DNA of 64,000 bases from an uncultured Eremococcus sp. (GTDB taxonomy: Bacteria > Bacillota > Bacilli > Lactobacillales > Aerococcaceae). Both the position numbers and the translations under genes were made by a program. The notes beneath the pieces are model-generated. The model was not told the origin of the DNA. It searched no databases and worked only from the letters and a program-made list of their open reading frames with translations. Every line of letters begins with the position of its first letter. Within the stretch, counting starts at the first letter, position 1. This document shows positions 42,866 through 51,519 of the stretch, in pieces. The DNA lies in the NCBI GenBank assembly GCA_943914835.1, contig CALUDO010000001.1:62001-126000 (forward strand). Reading direction: 5' to 3'.

Positions 42866-43894
42866 ATGACTATTTTAGTGACCGGTGGTGCTGGCTACAT
42901 TGGAAGCCATACTGTGGTTGAATTGTTGAACCATGACTATCAGGTAGTAGTCGTGGATGATTTCTCTAATAGTAAACCTGCTTCTCTCAAGCGCATTGAG
43001 AAAATTACTGGTAAAGAATTTGCTTTTGTTGAAGCAAATATTATGGATAAGGATGCCTTAAGGGAGGTATTTGAAAACTATTCGATTGATGCGGTGATTC
43101 ACTTTGCAGCCTTTAAAGCTGTTGGAGAGTCTGTTGCCAAGCCTTTGAAATATTATCATAATAATATTCAAGGAAGTGTTGCCCTCTTGGAAGTTATGGA
43201 AGAATACGGAGTTAAACAGTTTGTTTATAGTTCTTCAGCAACGGTTTATGGCTTGAACAATCCTTCTCCCTTAAAGGAAGATATGCCGACCAACCAGGCA
43301 ACCAATCCTTATGGTTATAGTAAATTAGTAAATGAACAACTTATTAAAGACTACCAGCAAGCCCATCCGGACTGGCATGCAGTTATTCTAAGATACTTCA
43401 ATCCTATTGGGGCCCATGAGTCTGGCTTGATTGGAGAAGATCCTCAAGGAATACCCAACAATTTAATGCCATATATTACACAAGTGGCTGTTGGAAAACG
43501 TGAAGAACTAAGTATTTTTGGATCTGATTATCCAACCCCTGATGGAACAGGTGTTAGAGACTATATTCATGTGGTGGATTTAGCCCAAGGTCATCTTAGA
43601 GCGTTAGAATGGATGGCAGATCAAGAGAAATCAGGAATATTTAATCTTGGAACGGGTCAAGGAGTAAGTGTTCTTGACTTAGTTAAAGCCTTCGAAACTG
43701 CTAATGAGATTGAAATCCCATATCGACTAGTGGACCGACGACCTGGAGATATTGCAACTTGCTATGCCGACCCTTCTTTAGCTGAAGAGGTGCTAGGATG
43801 GAAAGCCAACCGATCTCTGATAGATATGTGTCGCGACTCTTGGCGGTGGCAAGTAACTAATCCTAACGGATTTGATGATGATGGCAGCAAGTAA
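42866..43894 (+). CDS. galE: UDP-glucose 4-epimerase
   Basis: The 342-aa SDR enzyme interconverts UDP-glucose and UDP-galactose. It has the NAD motif TGGAGYIGSH (7-16), VIHFAAFKAVGES, the catalytic Ser in SSSATVYG and Tyr-x3-Lys in NPYGYSKLV. Length is standard. It starts a rightward set with two LCP-type genes, ugd, a glycosyltransferase and a flippase, which looks like part of a cell-surface polysaccharide locus. Confidence 0.96.
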   Translation: MTILVTGGAGYIGSHTVVELLNHDYQVVVVDDFSNSKPASLKRIEKITGKEFAFVEANIMDKDALREVFENYSIDAVIHFAAFKAVGESVAKPLKYYHNNIQGSVALLEVMEEYGVKQFVYSSSATVYGLNNPSPLKEDMPTNQATNPYGYSKLVNEQLIKDYQQAHPDWHAVILRYFNPIGAHESGLIGEDPQGIPNNLMPYITQVAVGKREELSIFGSDYPTPDGTGVRDYIHVVDLAQGHLRALEWMADQEKSGIFNLGTGQGVSVLDLVKAFETANEIEIPYRLVDRRPGDIATCYADPSLAEEVLGWKANRSLIDMCRDSWRWQVTNPNGFDDDGSK

Positions 43895-44738
43895 AAGATC
43901 TTCAAATTTCCAAAAGCTTGATTCGTCTAAAAAAAGTAGACATAGCAGAACACTAACTGTAAGTGTCCTTTTAATTTTTACTATTATGGTGGTGAGTGTT
44001 CCTGTTTTTTTCTATGGTAGACATATAATCATATCTACGGAAACAGCCTATCGAGGCTTATACCAAACACTCGATCCAAATGATAGCCAGACAGGTCAAG
44101 CTGACAAAGACGGAGAAAGGCATATTCTCTTAGCTTTGGGAGACTATGCCAAAGATGGAAGGCTTGGAGATAAGTTTATTCAACACTTAGCTTATGCGAC
44201 AGTGGATAAGTCTAATAAGATTTTAGACCTTCAATTCCTTCAAATGAGTGACAAAAACCAGTTTTCTTTAAGTCAGCAAGGACGGCAAAAAAGTTCAATG
44301 GAAAGTATGATAGCGTCCTTGAAGCAGTCCGGTCAACTAGATCCCGATTATTATATTTTAATAGATATGAGTGAAAGTATTTCTTGGTTAGATCAAATGA
44401 CGCCTGTTCAAGTGACCCTGGATCAGGATATGAGTCAAGATGGATTAAATTATTATGCAGACAAGCGCTATGATTTATCTAGTAAAGTCATTAAGAAAGT
44501 ACTCCAAGATGCATCAGGGGACTATGACCAGGTTCAGAGACAGGTCTTTTTGGCGCTTGTAGCTGAGGGGGCGACCTATTCTCATTTGCCCAAGCTAGCC
44601 AAGGTGTTTGAATTAGCCCGAGGATCAGTGATGACAGATATACCCTTTTCTCTGGTAAAGGACCTTTATTTGAATTATAATCTGAAAATATTGTCTATTA
44701 ATGTTAAAGATTCAAAGTTCATTCAAGTGAGCCAATAA
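43875..44738 (+). CDS. degenerate LytR-CpsA-Psr (LCP)-like membrane protein
   Basis: The about 287-aa protein has an N-terminal basic tail, one transmembrane helix (about 26-48) and an extracellular part aligning by eye to the LCP domain of the next gene: HILLALGDYAKDGRLGDKFI for the VGTDAD...SDTLM block, YYILIDMSESISWLDQMTPVQVT for YYAVINMSGLEEVIDALGGIEVT, and QRQVFLALVAEG...LVKDLYLNY at the end. The conserved Arg residues (SIPRD and ARMRH...GREERQ) are missing, so phosphotransfer activity is unlikely. The start overlaps the end of galE in another frame; the exact ATG (43875-43881) is uncertain and the site is weak. Confidence 0.7.
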   Translation: MMMAASKRSSNFQKLDSSKKSRHSRTLTVSVLLIFTIMVVSVPVFFYGRHIIISTETAYRGLYQTLDPNDSQTGQADKDGERHILLALGDYAKDGRLGDKFIQHLAYATVDKSNKILDLQFLQMSDKNQFSLSQQGRQKSSMESMIASLKQSGQLDPDYYILIDMSESISWLDQMTPVQVTLDQDMSQDGLNYYADKRYDLSSKVIKKVLQDASGDYDQVQRQVFLALVAEGATYSHLPKLAKVFELARGSVMTDIPFSLVKDLYLNYNLKILSINVKDSKFIQVSQ

Positions 44739-44775
44739 CTGGGATTTGAGTGAGGGAAATAAGGATGGAATATGA

Positions 44776-46143
44776 ATGATAAAAAAATACTTCGTAAATA
44801 ATCAAGGTCGTTGGAGTTTCTGGAAAACTGTGCGGAACCTATTAGTTATTATTTTGCTTTGTTTAGCTGCAATTGCTGGTAAGGTATATTCTGATGTAGG
44901 CTTAACTTTGACGAGTTTAAATCAGACGGAAGACGATAGGCCAGAACAGACCCAAGTGGTTCATAAATTTAAAGAAGTAAAAAAAGACCTTGAAAAAGGA
45001 GAACCTATCAACGTCTTATTGGTAGGGACGGATGCTGATGAGACTGAACGGACGCGAGAGAATGGGTTTGTTAGCCGATCAGATACCTTGATGTTAATGA
45101 CTTTAAATCCAGAAAAAAAAGAAAGTAAAATTTTAAGTATTCCTAGAGATACCTTGGCTGAAATCGATAAGGACCATCCAGCAGATAAGATTAACCATGC
45201 CTTTGCTTATGGTGGAATTGAGCTAACAGAAGCAACGGTGGAAAACTTCCTGAATATTCCTATCGACTATTATGCTGTCATTAATATGTCAGGTTTAGAG
45301 GAAGTTATTGATGCCTTGGGAGGGATTGAAGTAACTAGCCCCTTAACGTTTGAATATCGGGGGACACAGTTCAAAAAGGGAGAAACACGAGAAGTTAACG
45401 GAATTAAGGCCATGAACTTTGCTCGGATGCGGCATGAGGACCCTGAAGGGGAAGTTGGCCGTGAAGAACGGCAGAAGATAGTGGTTGAAGCCATCATCGA
45501 TAAGGTCCTTTCTTTTGATAGTGTCTGGAATTACCAAGGAATCCTAGATGTTGTAGCCCGGAACGTCAAAACAAATTTAGATATGTCTAAAGCGTTTGAT
45601 TTACTGAAGATGTATACTCCTGCCTTAGAAGATATTCAACGGATTAAATTTAAGGATTTAGAAGAAGCCTATATTGATAATATTTTCTATTTTAGGATTT
45701 CCATCGAAGATCGGATGCGGATTTCTAATGAGATGAGACAGCTTCTCAATCTGCCTCTAACTAAGAAGTCTGATTTAACAGAACCTGAAGAGGGAGATAT
45801 CGAAAAAGCAGCAGAAGCGATACAGAATTTTGAAGAGGAGTATGGAACAACTATGAGTCCCAATTCCCGACCTGACCGTCAACTTGACCGCAGTCAGGGA
45901 AGAGACACACCTCTTAGACATTCCTATCCAAGAGAAGAGAGAGAACCTAGTTATGGCAATCAAGAAAGCAGCCCAGGGTCTTATACCCAACCCGAGAGGG
46001 AAGAGGATGATTATGTACCTGGAAATGATTATAGTGAGGTAGGCCCAAGTCAACCAGCTGCCCCAATCCCTCCGAGTTCACCAGAGGGGCCAGCTGAACC
46101 AGATACAAATTATGTAGACTATACTGGAAACGGAGAGAACTAG
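44776..46143 (+). CDS. LCP family glycopolymer transferase
   Basis: The 455-aa protein has a membrane anchor (about 16-37), then a canonical LCP domain: INVLLVGTDADETERTRENG, SRSDTLMLMTLN, ILSIPRDTL (Asp/Arg), YYAVINMSGLEEVIDALGG and the Arg cluster NFARMRHEDPEGEVGREERQ. Such enzymes attach undecaprenyl-linked polymers to peptidoglycan outside the cell. The last about 130 residues are low-complexity, rich in Pro, Ser, Glu and Tyr, probably a wall-spanning or flexible tail. It follows its degenerate paralogue by 37 bp and precedes ugd. Confidence 0.93.
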   Translation: MIKKYFVNNQGRWSFWKTVRNLLVIILLCLAAIAGKVYSDVGLTLTSLNQTEDDRPEQTQVVHKFKEVKKDLEKGEPINVLLVGTDADETERTRENGFVSRSDTLMLMTLNPEKKESKILSIPRDTLAEIDKDHPADKINHAFAYGGIELTEATVENFLNIPIDYYAVINMSGLEEVIDALGGIEVTSPLTFEYRGTQFKKGETREVNGIKAMNFARMRHEDPEGEVGREERQKIVVEAIIDKVLSFDSVWNYQGILDVVARNVKTNLDMSKAFDLLKMYTPALEDIQRIKFKDLEEAYIDNIFYFRISIEDRMRISNEMRQLLNLPLTKKSDLTEPEEGDIEKAAEAIQNFEEEYGTTMSPNSRPDRQLDRSQGRDTPLRHSYPREEREPSYGNQESSPGSYTQPEREEDDYVPGNDYSEVGPSQPAAPIPPSSPEGPAEPDTNYVDYTGNGEN

Positions 46144-46163
46144 AACCATATAAGGAGTTAAAA

Positions 46164-47330
46164 ATGAAAATAACTGTCATCGGAGTCGGGTATGTTGGCT
46201 TGTCAAATGCTATTTTATTAGCACAACACCATCAAGTTACAGCCTTAGACATTAATCCAAATATCGTTTCAAGTTTAAATAGTAGAAAAGCCCACATAAA
46301 GGACCAAGAGATTGAAGATTATCTAGCCAATAAGCCTTTAGATTTGAAGGCGACCACTGATGCAGGTCAGGCTATCGCTGGGGCAGATTATGTTGTAATT
46401 GCCACACCTACCAATTATAATGAACAAACTAATTATTTTGATACCTCTTCGGTTGATCAAATGATTGATAAAGTTGTTAAATTAAATCCTCATGCCAAAG
46501 TGGTCATTAAATCTACGATTCCGGTAGGATACACCCGACAAAAACAAGTACAATTTCCTAATCAGACCATCTTTTTTTCACCAGAATTTCTCAGAGAAGG
46601 ACAAGCACTCTATGATAATTTGCACCCTTCCCGTATCATTGTGGGAGATCGGACGGAGGCAGGACGAGCTTTTGCTAGACTACTGCAAGAAGGGGCTATC
46701 GATAAAGACATACCTGTTCTCTTTATGGATGCGACGGAGGCTGAGGCTGTTAAGTTATTCGCCAATACATATTTGGCAATGCGGGTTTCCTTCTTCAATG
46801 AGTTGGATACCTATAGTGAGTTGAAGAGCTTGGATACCCGATCTATCATTGAGGGCATTGGTCTAGATCCAAGGATTGGGCCCCATTATAATAATCCTTC
46901 CTTTGGTTATGGAGGGTATTGCCTACCAAAAGATACTAAGCAACTCCTGGCTAATTTTAAAGGGGTTCCCAATGATATTATTGGGGCTATTGTAGCCTCT
47001 AATGATACCCGCAAGGACTTTATAACTCAGTCCATTTTAGATAAAGGACCGAAGAGCGTAGGAGTTTATCGCTTGACCATGAAACAAAATTCAGATAATT
47101 TTCGAGAATCTGCCGTCCAAGGGATTATTCAACGACTTAATAAGGCAGGAGTTAAGGTTTCTATTTATGAACCTAGTTATGAAGGATTTGAATTCGCTGG
47201 TTGTCCTATTATTAAGGACTTGGATGATTTCAAGCAGGGAGTAGACCTTATAATGACTAACCGTATGCACGAGGAACTCACGGATGTAGTTGATAAAGTC
47301 TATACACGTGATTTGTTCCATAAATCTTAG
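46164..47330 (+). CDS. ugd: UDP-glucose 6-dehydrogenase
   Basis: The 388-aa enzyme oxidises UDP-glucose to UDP-glucuronate. It has the NAD motif IGVGYVGLSNAILLA, the IATPTNYNEQTNYFDTS block, KSTIPVGYT, SPEFLREGQALYDNLHPSRIIVG and the catalytic Cys in GYGGYCLPKDTKQL. This is the short single-domain Ugd type found in Gram-positive capsule loci (and HasB-like proteins). UDP-glucose comes from GalU. A glucuronate-containing surface polymer is inferred. Confidence 0.95.
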   Translation: MKITVIGVGYVGLSNAILLAQHHQVTALDINPNIVSSLNSRKAHIKDQEIEDYLANKPLDLKATTDAGQAIAGADYVVIATPTNYNEQTNYFDTSSVDQMIDKVVKLNPHAKVVIKSTIPVGYTRQKQVQFPNQTIFFSPEFLREGQALYDNLHPSRIIVGDRTEAGRAFARLLQEGAIDKDIPVLFMDATEAEAVKLFANTYLAMRVSFFNELDTYSELKSLDTRSIIEGIGLDPRIGPHYNNPSFGYGGYCLPKDTKQLLANFKGVPNDIIGAIVASNDTRKDFITQSILDKGPKSVGVYRLTMKQNSDNFRESAVQGIIQRLNKAGVKVSIYEPSYEGFEFAGCPIIKDLDDFKQGVDLIMTNRMHEELTDVVDKVYTRDLFHKS

Positions 47331-47339
47331 ATTTACAGA

Positions 47340-47372
47340 GAGGTTGGGAGTCTATCCTAACCTTCTTACTTT
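47340..47372 (+). terminator. possible weak terminator after ugd
   Basis: AGGTTGGGA (47341-47349) pairs with TCCTAACCT (47355-47363) using one G-T pair; the tail is only partly T-rich. Confidence 0.4.
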
Positions 47373-47400
47373 GTTATAAAACCATCAGAAAGGATAAAAT

Positions 47401-48573
47401 ATGTCTTTGAATCATTCTGAGGATCAAAGCCCATTAAGAATATTACATATCATGTCAGGCTTTGGCGGAGGTATTTCCTCTTTTATTCTAAATAAAGCTA
47501 AAGAAATGCCACAATATAAAATAACCTTTGATGTTGTTACTTACGACGAATGCTCCAATGAATTTGTTGAAGCTATTCAAGCAACGGGTGGGGATGTTTA
47601 TCAATTAATGAACCCTAAAAGACAAGGGTGGAGAGCTTTCAAGCGGTCTTTAACCAATGTCTTAAAATTATATCATTATGATCAAGTGCATTGCCATATT
47701 GATGGATACCGAGCTTTGGCTTATTGGTATCTTTGCAAGAGATATAATTTAGATGATTTTTATATTCATGCTCACCAATCTTACCAGACTGGAAATTCTA
47801 TTTGGAGACGGCTGAGCCTGGATCTAAATCAGAAAATAAACCGTAGTCTAAGTAAGGCATATTTGGGTTGTGGCAAGTTAGCTATCTGGGGTGTTTACGG
47901 TAAAAGCGCTCGACTGAAAGAAATGATGATGGTCCCTAATAGTATTGCCATTGAGGATTATGCCGACTTAGATCATCAAAAAGCTGAACTAAAAAGAAAG
48001 TTAAGAGACCAATATAAGGTAGCTGATAGTGACTTTGTGATTGGACAAATCTCACGATTTGAAGCAGTAAAAAATCACGACTTCACCTTGAAAATAGCTT
48101 CGTATATGGAAGATAAGCAACTTCCTGGTAGGATTCTTCTAGCAGGATTAGGAAACCGGTTAGAAGAGATTCAAGAGGCTATCAAAGCCCAAGGTTTAGA
48201 GGATAGGGTCACCTATCTTGGCCGCTTGTCTCCTATCCAAGACTATTATCCAGCTTTTGATGTCATGATATTGCCGTCTCTCTATGAGGGGCTCCCTACG
48301 GTGGTGGTTGAATCACAAGCAGCTGGACTTCCGGTAGTCATGGCAGATACAATTACTAAAGAAGTGGACCTAGGCCTGCATTTAGTAGAAAGTTTGAGTT
48401 TGGATTCTGAGGCTGAGGTTTGGTATGAAGCCCTAGCAAAAATGGCTGGGTCCCCTGTTCCACCGATGAGTCAACGAAAGGCTACACTTGAGGCGGCTAA
48501 TTTCTCTAATCAAACTTCAGCTAAACTCTATGCTAAATTTTTAAGAGGGGATATAAATAACTATATAATTTAA
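47401..48573 (+). CDS. GT4 family glycosyltransferase (EpsF/capsule type)
   Basis: The 390-aa GT-B enzyme starts RILHIMSGFGGGISSFILNKA, has QVHCHIDGYRALAYWYL, FVIGQISRFEAVKNHDFTL and the donor-site E-x7-E motif LPSLYEGLPTVVVESQAAGLPVVM. This pattern is common in EpsF-like transferases of exopolysaccharide clusters. Donor sugar is not predictable. It precedes the flippase gene by 11 bp, so it probably adds a sugar to the repeat unit that the flippase moves. Confidence 0.88.
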   Translation: MSLNHSEDQSPLRILHIMSGFGGGISSFILNKAKEMPQYKITFDVVTYDECSNEFVEAIQATGGDVYQLMNPKRQGWRAFKRSLTNVLKLYHYDQVHCHIDGYRALAYWYLCKRYNLDDFYIHAHQSYQTGNSIWRRLSLDLNQKINRSLSKAYLGCGKLAIWGVYGKSARLKEMMMVPNSIAIEDYADLDHQKAELKRKLRDQYKVADSDFVIGQISRFEAVKNHDFTLKIASYMEDKQLPGRILLAGLGNRLEEIQEAIKAQGLEDRVTYLGRLSPIQDYYPAFDVMILPSLYEGLPTVVVESQAAGLPVVMADTITKEVDLGLHLVESLSLDSEAEVWYEALAKMAGSPVPPMSQRKATLEAANFSNQTSAKLYAKFLRGDINNYII

Positions 48574-48584
48574 AGGATGAGCTT

Positions 48585-50006
48585 ATGAAGAAATTTATGC
48601 ATCGGTTATTTGGCTTTTCATTGGGTCCAGTCCTAGGAGCTTTGATTTCTTTCATCCAAGTACCGATTTTGACTTATTTCCTAAGTGTGAATGAATACGG
48701 TTATGCTGGAACCTTTCAAACATTATTGCTACAGTTGCCGAATTTTATTTATATTGGAATTGACCAGGCTTACACCCGAGAATACCATACCAGGAAAGAT
48801 AAGAGGTATTTAATTCAGCAAGCCATGTTTATACCTATGATTGTCGGTATGATCATTTTCTTGATGTTTATTCTATTCGATCAGACTTTGTCAGTTTATC
48901 TCTTTCAAAACCCAGAATACAGGTATATTGTTTGGTATTCTGGAATCTGGGTACTTTCAGCTATCCTAGAACGATTTGTTCTCTTGAGTATTCGGATGGA
49001 GGAAAGGGCCTTTGAGTATTCAATGTATAATTTAATGCTTAAAATTGGTGTCTTTGCCTTGTCCTTGCTCTTGATTGCTACGGGGATGCGTGATTTTAGA
49101 GTTATTGTCTATGGTCTGATTTTTGGTCAACTTCTGGTGGATGCTGTTCTTTTTATTCGTTATGCGGATTTGCTTAAAATCAAAGCATTTAAGCCAGATT
49201 GGCCTCTCTTGAATCGTATGTTTCGCTTTGGTTTCCCTTTAATGATTGCTACAGCCCTAACATCTGCTTTGAATTCAGTGGATATTATCTTCTTGAACCG
49301 GTTTGCACCTGTAGCTGATCGGGGAATTTATTCGGTTGGCATCCGAATAGCCGGTGTGGTTGGTATTATTAAGACGGCCTTTTCTAGTTTTTGGGTGCCA
49401 ACGGCTTATCGCTGGCATGAAGAAGATAAGTCTATGAAACACTACAAATATATCTCAGATGCTATATTGTTAATTTTGACTCTGATGTTCTACGCTATTC
49501 TTTTGATGAAGAAACCTGTTGGTTGGTTGGTATCGACCCAGGACCCAGCCTATGGCCAGGTACAATATATCTTTGCTCTTTTGGCTTTTCCGCATATTAT
49601 GTATACACTGTCAGAAACGACCACTCTAGGGATCGTATTCTCGCGAAAGACTCGATACAATATTTGGGTTTCGATTCTTACAATTATTCCGAGTGTAGTG
49701 ATGAACGCTCTATTAACACCTATTTGGGGTTATAGAGGGGCAGCCCTGGCTTCCACCTTGGCATATATTATGTTCTATCTAGCTCGGACATATTTCTCTA
49801 GTCGTACAGGTTTTTATTTTGGTCAGAAGCTCCAATTGATTTCAATTATCTTGATGACTTTGGCGGCTATTATAAATGCCTTTGACCTGCCTTTGATAGA
49901 AATATACACACTTGGATTGGGTATTGTGACTGTCCTGGTGCAGTGGCCGACCCTCCTCACGACCCTAGATATTAAACGTCATCCTGATGACTGGGATTTT
50001 AACTAG
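48585..50006 (+). CDS. Wzx-like polysaccharide flippase
   Basis: The 473-aa integral membrane protein has about 12-14 hydrophobic segments and the oligosaccharide flippase start (LFGFSLGPVLGALISFIQVPILTYFLSVNEYG, with the GYAGTFQT continuation), plus a later NSVDIIFLNRFAPVADRGIYSVGIRIAGVVGI block. It belongs to the MOP superfamily (PST/Wzx). It would flip a lipid-linked oligosaccharide outward for the LCP step. No Wzy polymerase or initiating phosphoglycosyltransferase gene is in the window. Confidence 0.88.
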   Translation: MKKFMHRLFGFSLGPVLGALISFIQVPILTYFLSVNEYGYAGTFQTLLLQLPNFIYIGIDQAYTREYHTRKDKRYLIQQAMFIPMIVGMIIFLMFILFDQTLSVYLFQNPEYRYIVWYSGIWVLSAILERFVLLSIRMEERAFEYSMYNLMLKIGVFALSLLLIATGMRDFRVIVYGLIFGQLLVDAVLFIRYADLLKIKAFKPDWPLLNRMFRFGFPLMIATALTSALNSVDIIFLNRFAPVADRGIYSVGIRIAGVVGIIKTAFSSFWVPTAYRWHEEDKSMKHYKYISDAILLILTLMFYAILLMKKPVGWLVSTQDPAYGQVQYIFALLAFPHIMYTLSETTTLGIVFSRKTRYNIWVSILTIIPSVVMNALLTPIWGYRGAALASTLAYIMFYLARTYFSSRTGFYFGQKLQLISIILMTLAAIINAFDLPLIEIYTLGLGIVTVLVQWPTLLTTLDIKRHPDDWDFN

Positions 50007-50047
50007 TAATAGATGTGGTTTAACAGTTTAAAGATTGCAAAAATGAA

Positions 50048-50085
50048 AGACTCCGCCAATGTTATACATATTGGCGGAGTTTTTT
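50048..50085 (+). terminator. terminator after the flippase gene
   Basis: ACTCCGCCAAT (50050-50060) pairs with ATTGGCGGAGT (50070-50080), followed by T6. Confidence 0.92.
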
Positions 50086-50152
50086 GACTTATTTCAGTGG
50101 AAATATTTATAATAAACAAGAAAGTGAAGTTGATTAAACGGGGGTTAAGAGT

Positions 50153-51040
50153 GTGGAAATTGGACAGGCTTTATACACTTATCGCAAGAAATTAGGATTG
50201 ACTCAAGGAGCTATGGCTGCAGGAATTATCACCGTCTCTTATTATTCCAAGGTTGAGAAGGGGAGTCATCGAATTTCTGCTGAGAATTTATTTGCTATTT
50301 TGGCATCTCATTCCATAGATATTCAAGAATTTATGGACTTAATAAGCCAAGATTTGGATCAGTCTCAATATTCATTTAAAGACTTTGACCAAAGAATTAC
50401 TGATGCTTATTTTAACAATCAATTAGATGATCTTATTGGGTTAGCAGTAAGCCTGCAACTAGCCAAAGGCTTACCAGCAAATCTCAAGCAGGTCCTAGAA
50501 GCCAAGTTAATTTTATGTCAATATTTATTAACTGATAAGCTTGAGGAGCTCAAGGAAACAAGTAAAATATTTATAAAGGATAAAATATTTTCTACCAGTG
50601 ACTGGGATGATCTAAGCCTAGCTTTATTTGCCAACTCCCTAGTCCTTTATGATTTAGAGTCAAATCATTGGATAATTAATAACATTCTTTCCAAGAAACT
50701 CCGGCGCTTTACTAAAAAACAAAGAAATATAATTCTCACCGTTTTGATCAACTTTATTGGTGTCTGTATCTACCATTCAGAATACAATCTTGCTAATTAT
50801 TATATACGTCAGGCACAAAAGGAAGCTGCTCGAACGGATAATTTTTTTCAAAAATTAGTCTTAGAGTTTTATCGCTTACTTTTGTCCAGTCAAAACATGG
50901 AGACTTCATCACTAGAGGATGATATGGTATCTATTCTTCATGCTTTATCTTTAGCCGGTCTCGATTCCTGTGCCCAACGTTTGAAGGATTTTTGGGAGGA
51001 AACGATCGACCGATCTGTTTTAGAATCATTTGATGTTTAG
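50153..51040 (+). CDS. Rgg/GadR/MutR family transcriptional regulator
   Basis: The 295-aa protein has an N-terminal helix-turn-helix (about 3-60: IGQALYTYRKKLGLTQGAMA...SYYSKVEKGSHRISAENL) and a C-terminal all-helical TPR-like domain of the Rgg type (about 70-290), the pocket that binds short hydrophobic peptides in characterised members. The start is GTG with only a G-rich stretch upstream. The gene stands alone; possible small peptide ORFs on the opposite strand lie just downstream. Target genes are unknown; the polysaccharide genes upstream are a guess only. Confidence 0.88.
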   Translation: MEIGQALYTYRKKLGLTQGAMAAGIITVSYYSKVEKGSHRISAENLFAILASHSIDIQEFMDLISQDLDQSQYSFKDFDQRITDAYFNNQLDDLIGLAVSLQLAKGLPANLKQVLEAKLILCQYLLTDKLEELKETSKIFIKDKIFSTSDWDDLSLALFANSLVLYDLESNHWIINNILSKKLRRFTKKQRNIILTVLINFIGVCIYHSEYNLANYYIRQAQKEAARTDNFFQKLVLEFYRLLLSSQNMETSSLEDDMVSILHALSLAGLDSCAQRLKDFWEETIDRSVLESFDV

Positions 51041-51164
51041 ATTGACCAGCTGATAAGCCAAATGATAGCCCACTTTAATTAATATAACTACGAAGAAGCT
51101 TTTTTATGGTTAATAATATAAATTAAGGATTTTTTGAATATAAAAATGTTGAAAGTTACGGTTA

Positions 51165-51224
51165 CTAAAGATCGATAATAATAATTGGAATACCGGTGCT
51201 TGTTGGGATAAACATAAGATTCAT
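51165..51224 (-). CDS. candidate hydrophobic peptide ORF (19 codons) behind the Rgg gene
   Basis: It reads MNLMFIPTSTGIPIIIIDL then TAG. The AGAGG site lies directly before the first ATG and 9 nt before the second (51215-51213), so the 16-residue form starting MFIPTST is more likely. The C-terminal Ile-rich end followed by Asp resembles the hydrophobic tails of Rgg-partner SHP pheromones, but the basic start of those peptides is lacking. It could be chance in an AT-rich gap. Confidence 0.3.
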   Translation of the reverse strand: MNLMFIPTSTGIPIIIIDL

Positions 51225-51247
51225 ACCTCTAATTCTTCAAAGTCTAG

Positions 51248-51319
51248 TTAAAACAACATTTCAAATAAAGTGACTACACCAATTTTGGTGAATCGTGGAT
51301 CGTTAATAAAAGCGAACAC
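51248..51319 (-). CDS. candidate small peptide ORF (23 codons) with strong ribosome binding site, convergent to the Rgg gene
   Basis: On the minus strand, AGGAGG is followed by seven A and a GTG start; the frame gives 23 residues starting MFAFINDPRF and ending TLFEMLF, then TAA. A TATACT -10-like box lies about 33 nt upstream and an inverted repeat TTGTC-N6-GACAA lies just upstream of the expected -35. Length (20-30 aa), position and strand fit the shp genes found beside rgg genes in streptococci. The sequence itself is not a recognised pheromone. Confidence 0.4.
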   Translation of the reverse strand: MFAFINDPRFTKIGVVTLFEMLF

Positions 51320-51462
51320 TTTTTTTCCTCCTCTCAACTTTTTACAGCCTTAGTATAAATTCCATATGAGTGAAGAGGTAATATTTGTCGTAAATGACAA
51401 TTTATTTTCCTATATATTCAACCTAATTTATAGGTCGATAATTATGATAATGTTTATATTTA

Positions 51463-51493
51463 AAACCAGGTTGACATTGATGTCAGCCTGGTT
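51463..51493. terminator. hairpin near the end of the DUF438 gene
   Basis: AACCAGGTTGACA and TGTCAGCCTGGTT (51464-51491) form a stem with one mismatch around TTGA. On the minus strand the stem is followed by TTTTAAATATAAA, so it may terminate the leftward DUF438 transcript 27 bp after its stop. Confidence 0.6.
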
Positions 51494-51519
51494 ATATTAC
51501 ATTGGGCATATTTTTCAAT

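Larger units (their letters stand above)
51041..51519. other. 479-bp gap between the Rgg gene and the DUF438 gene, with peptide-coding potential on the minus strand
   Basis: The gap is AT-rich. On the minus strand I see an inverted repeat TTGTC-N6-GACAA (51386-51401), a -10-like TATACT (51357-51352), an AGGAGG site and two tiny ORFs (51248-51319, 51165-51224), listed separately. A palindrome CACCAATTTTGGTG lies at 51278-51291 inside the first ORF. A hairpin lies at 51463-51493. No larger gene is credible. Confidence 0.5.
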
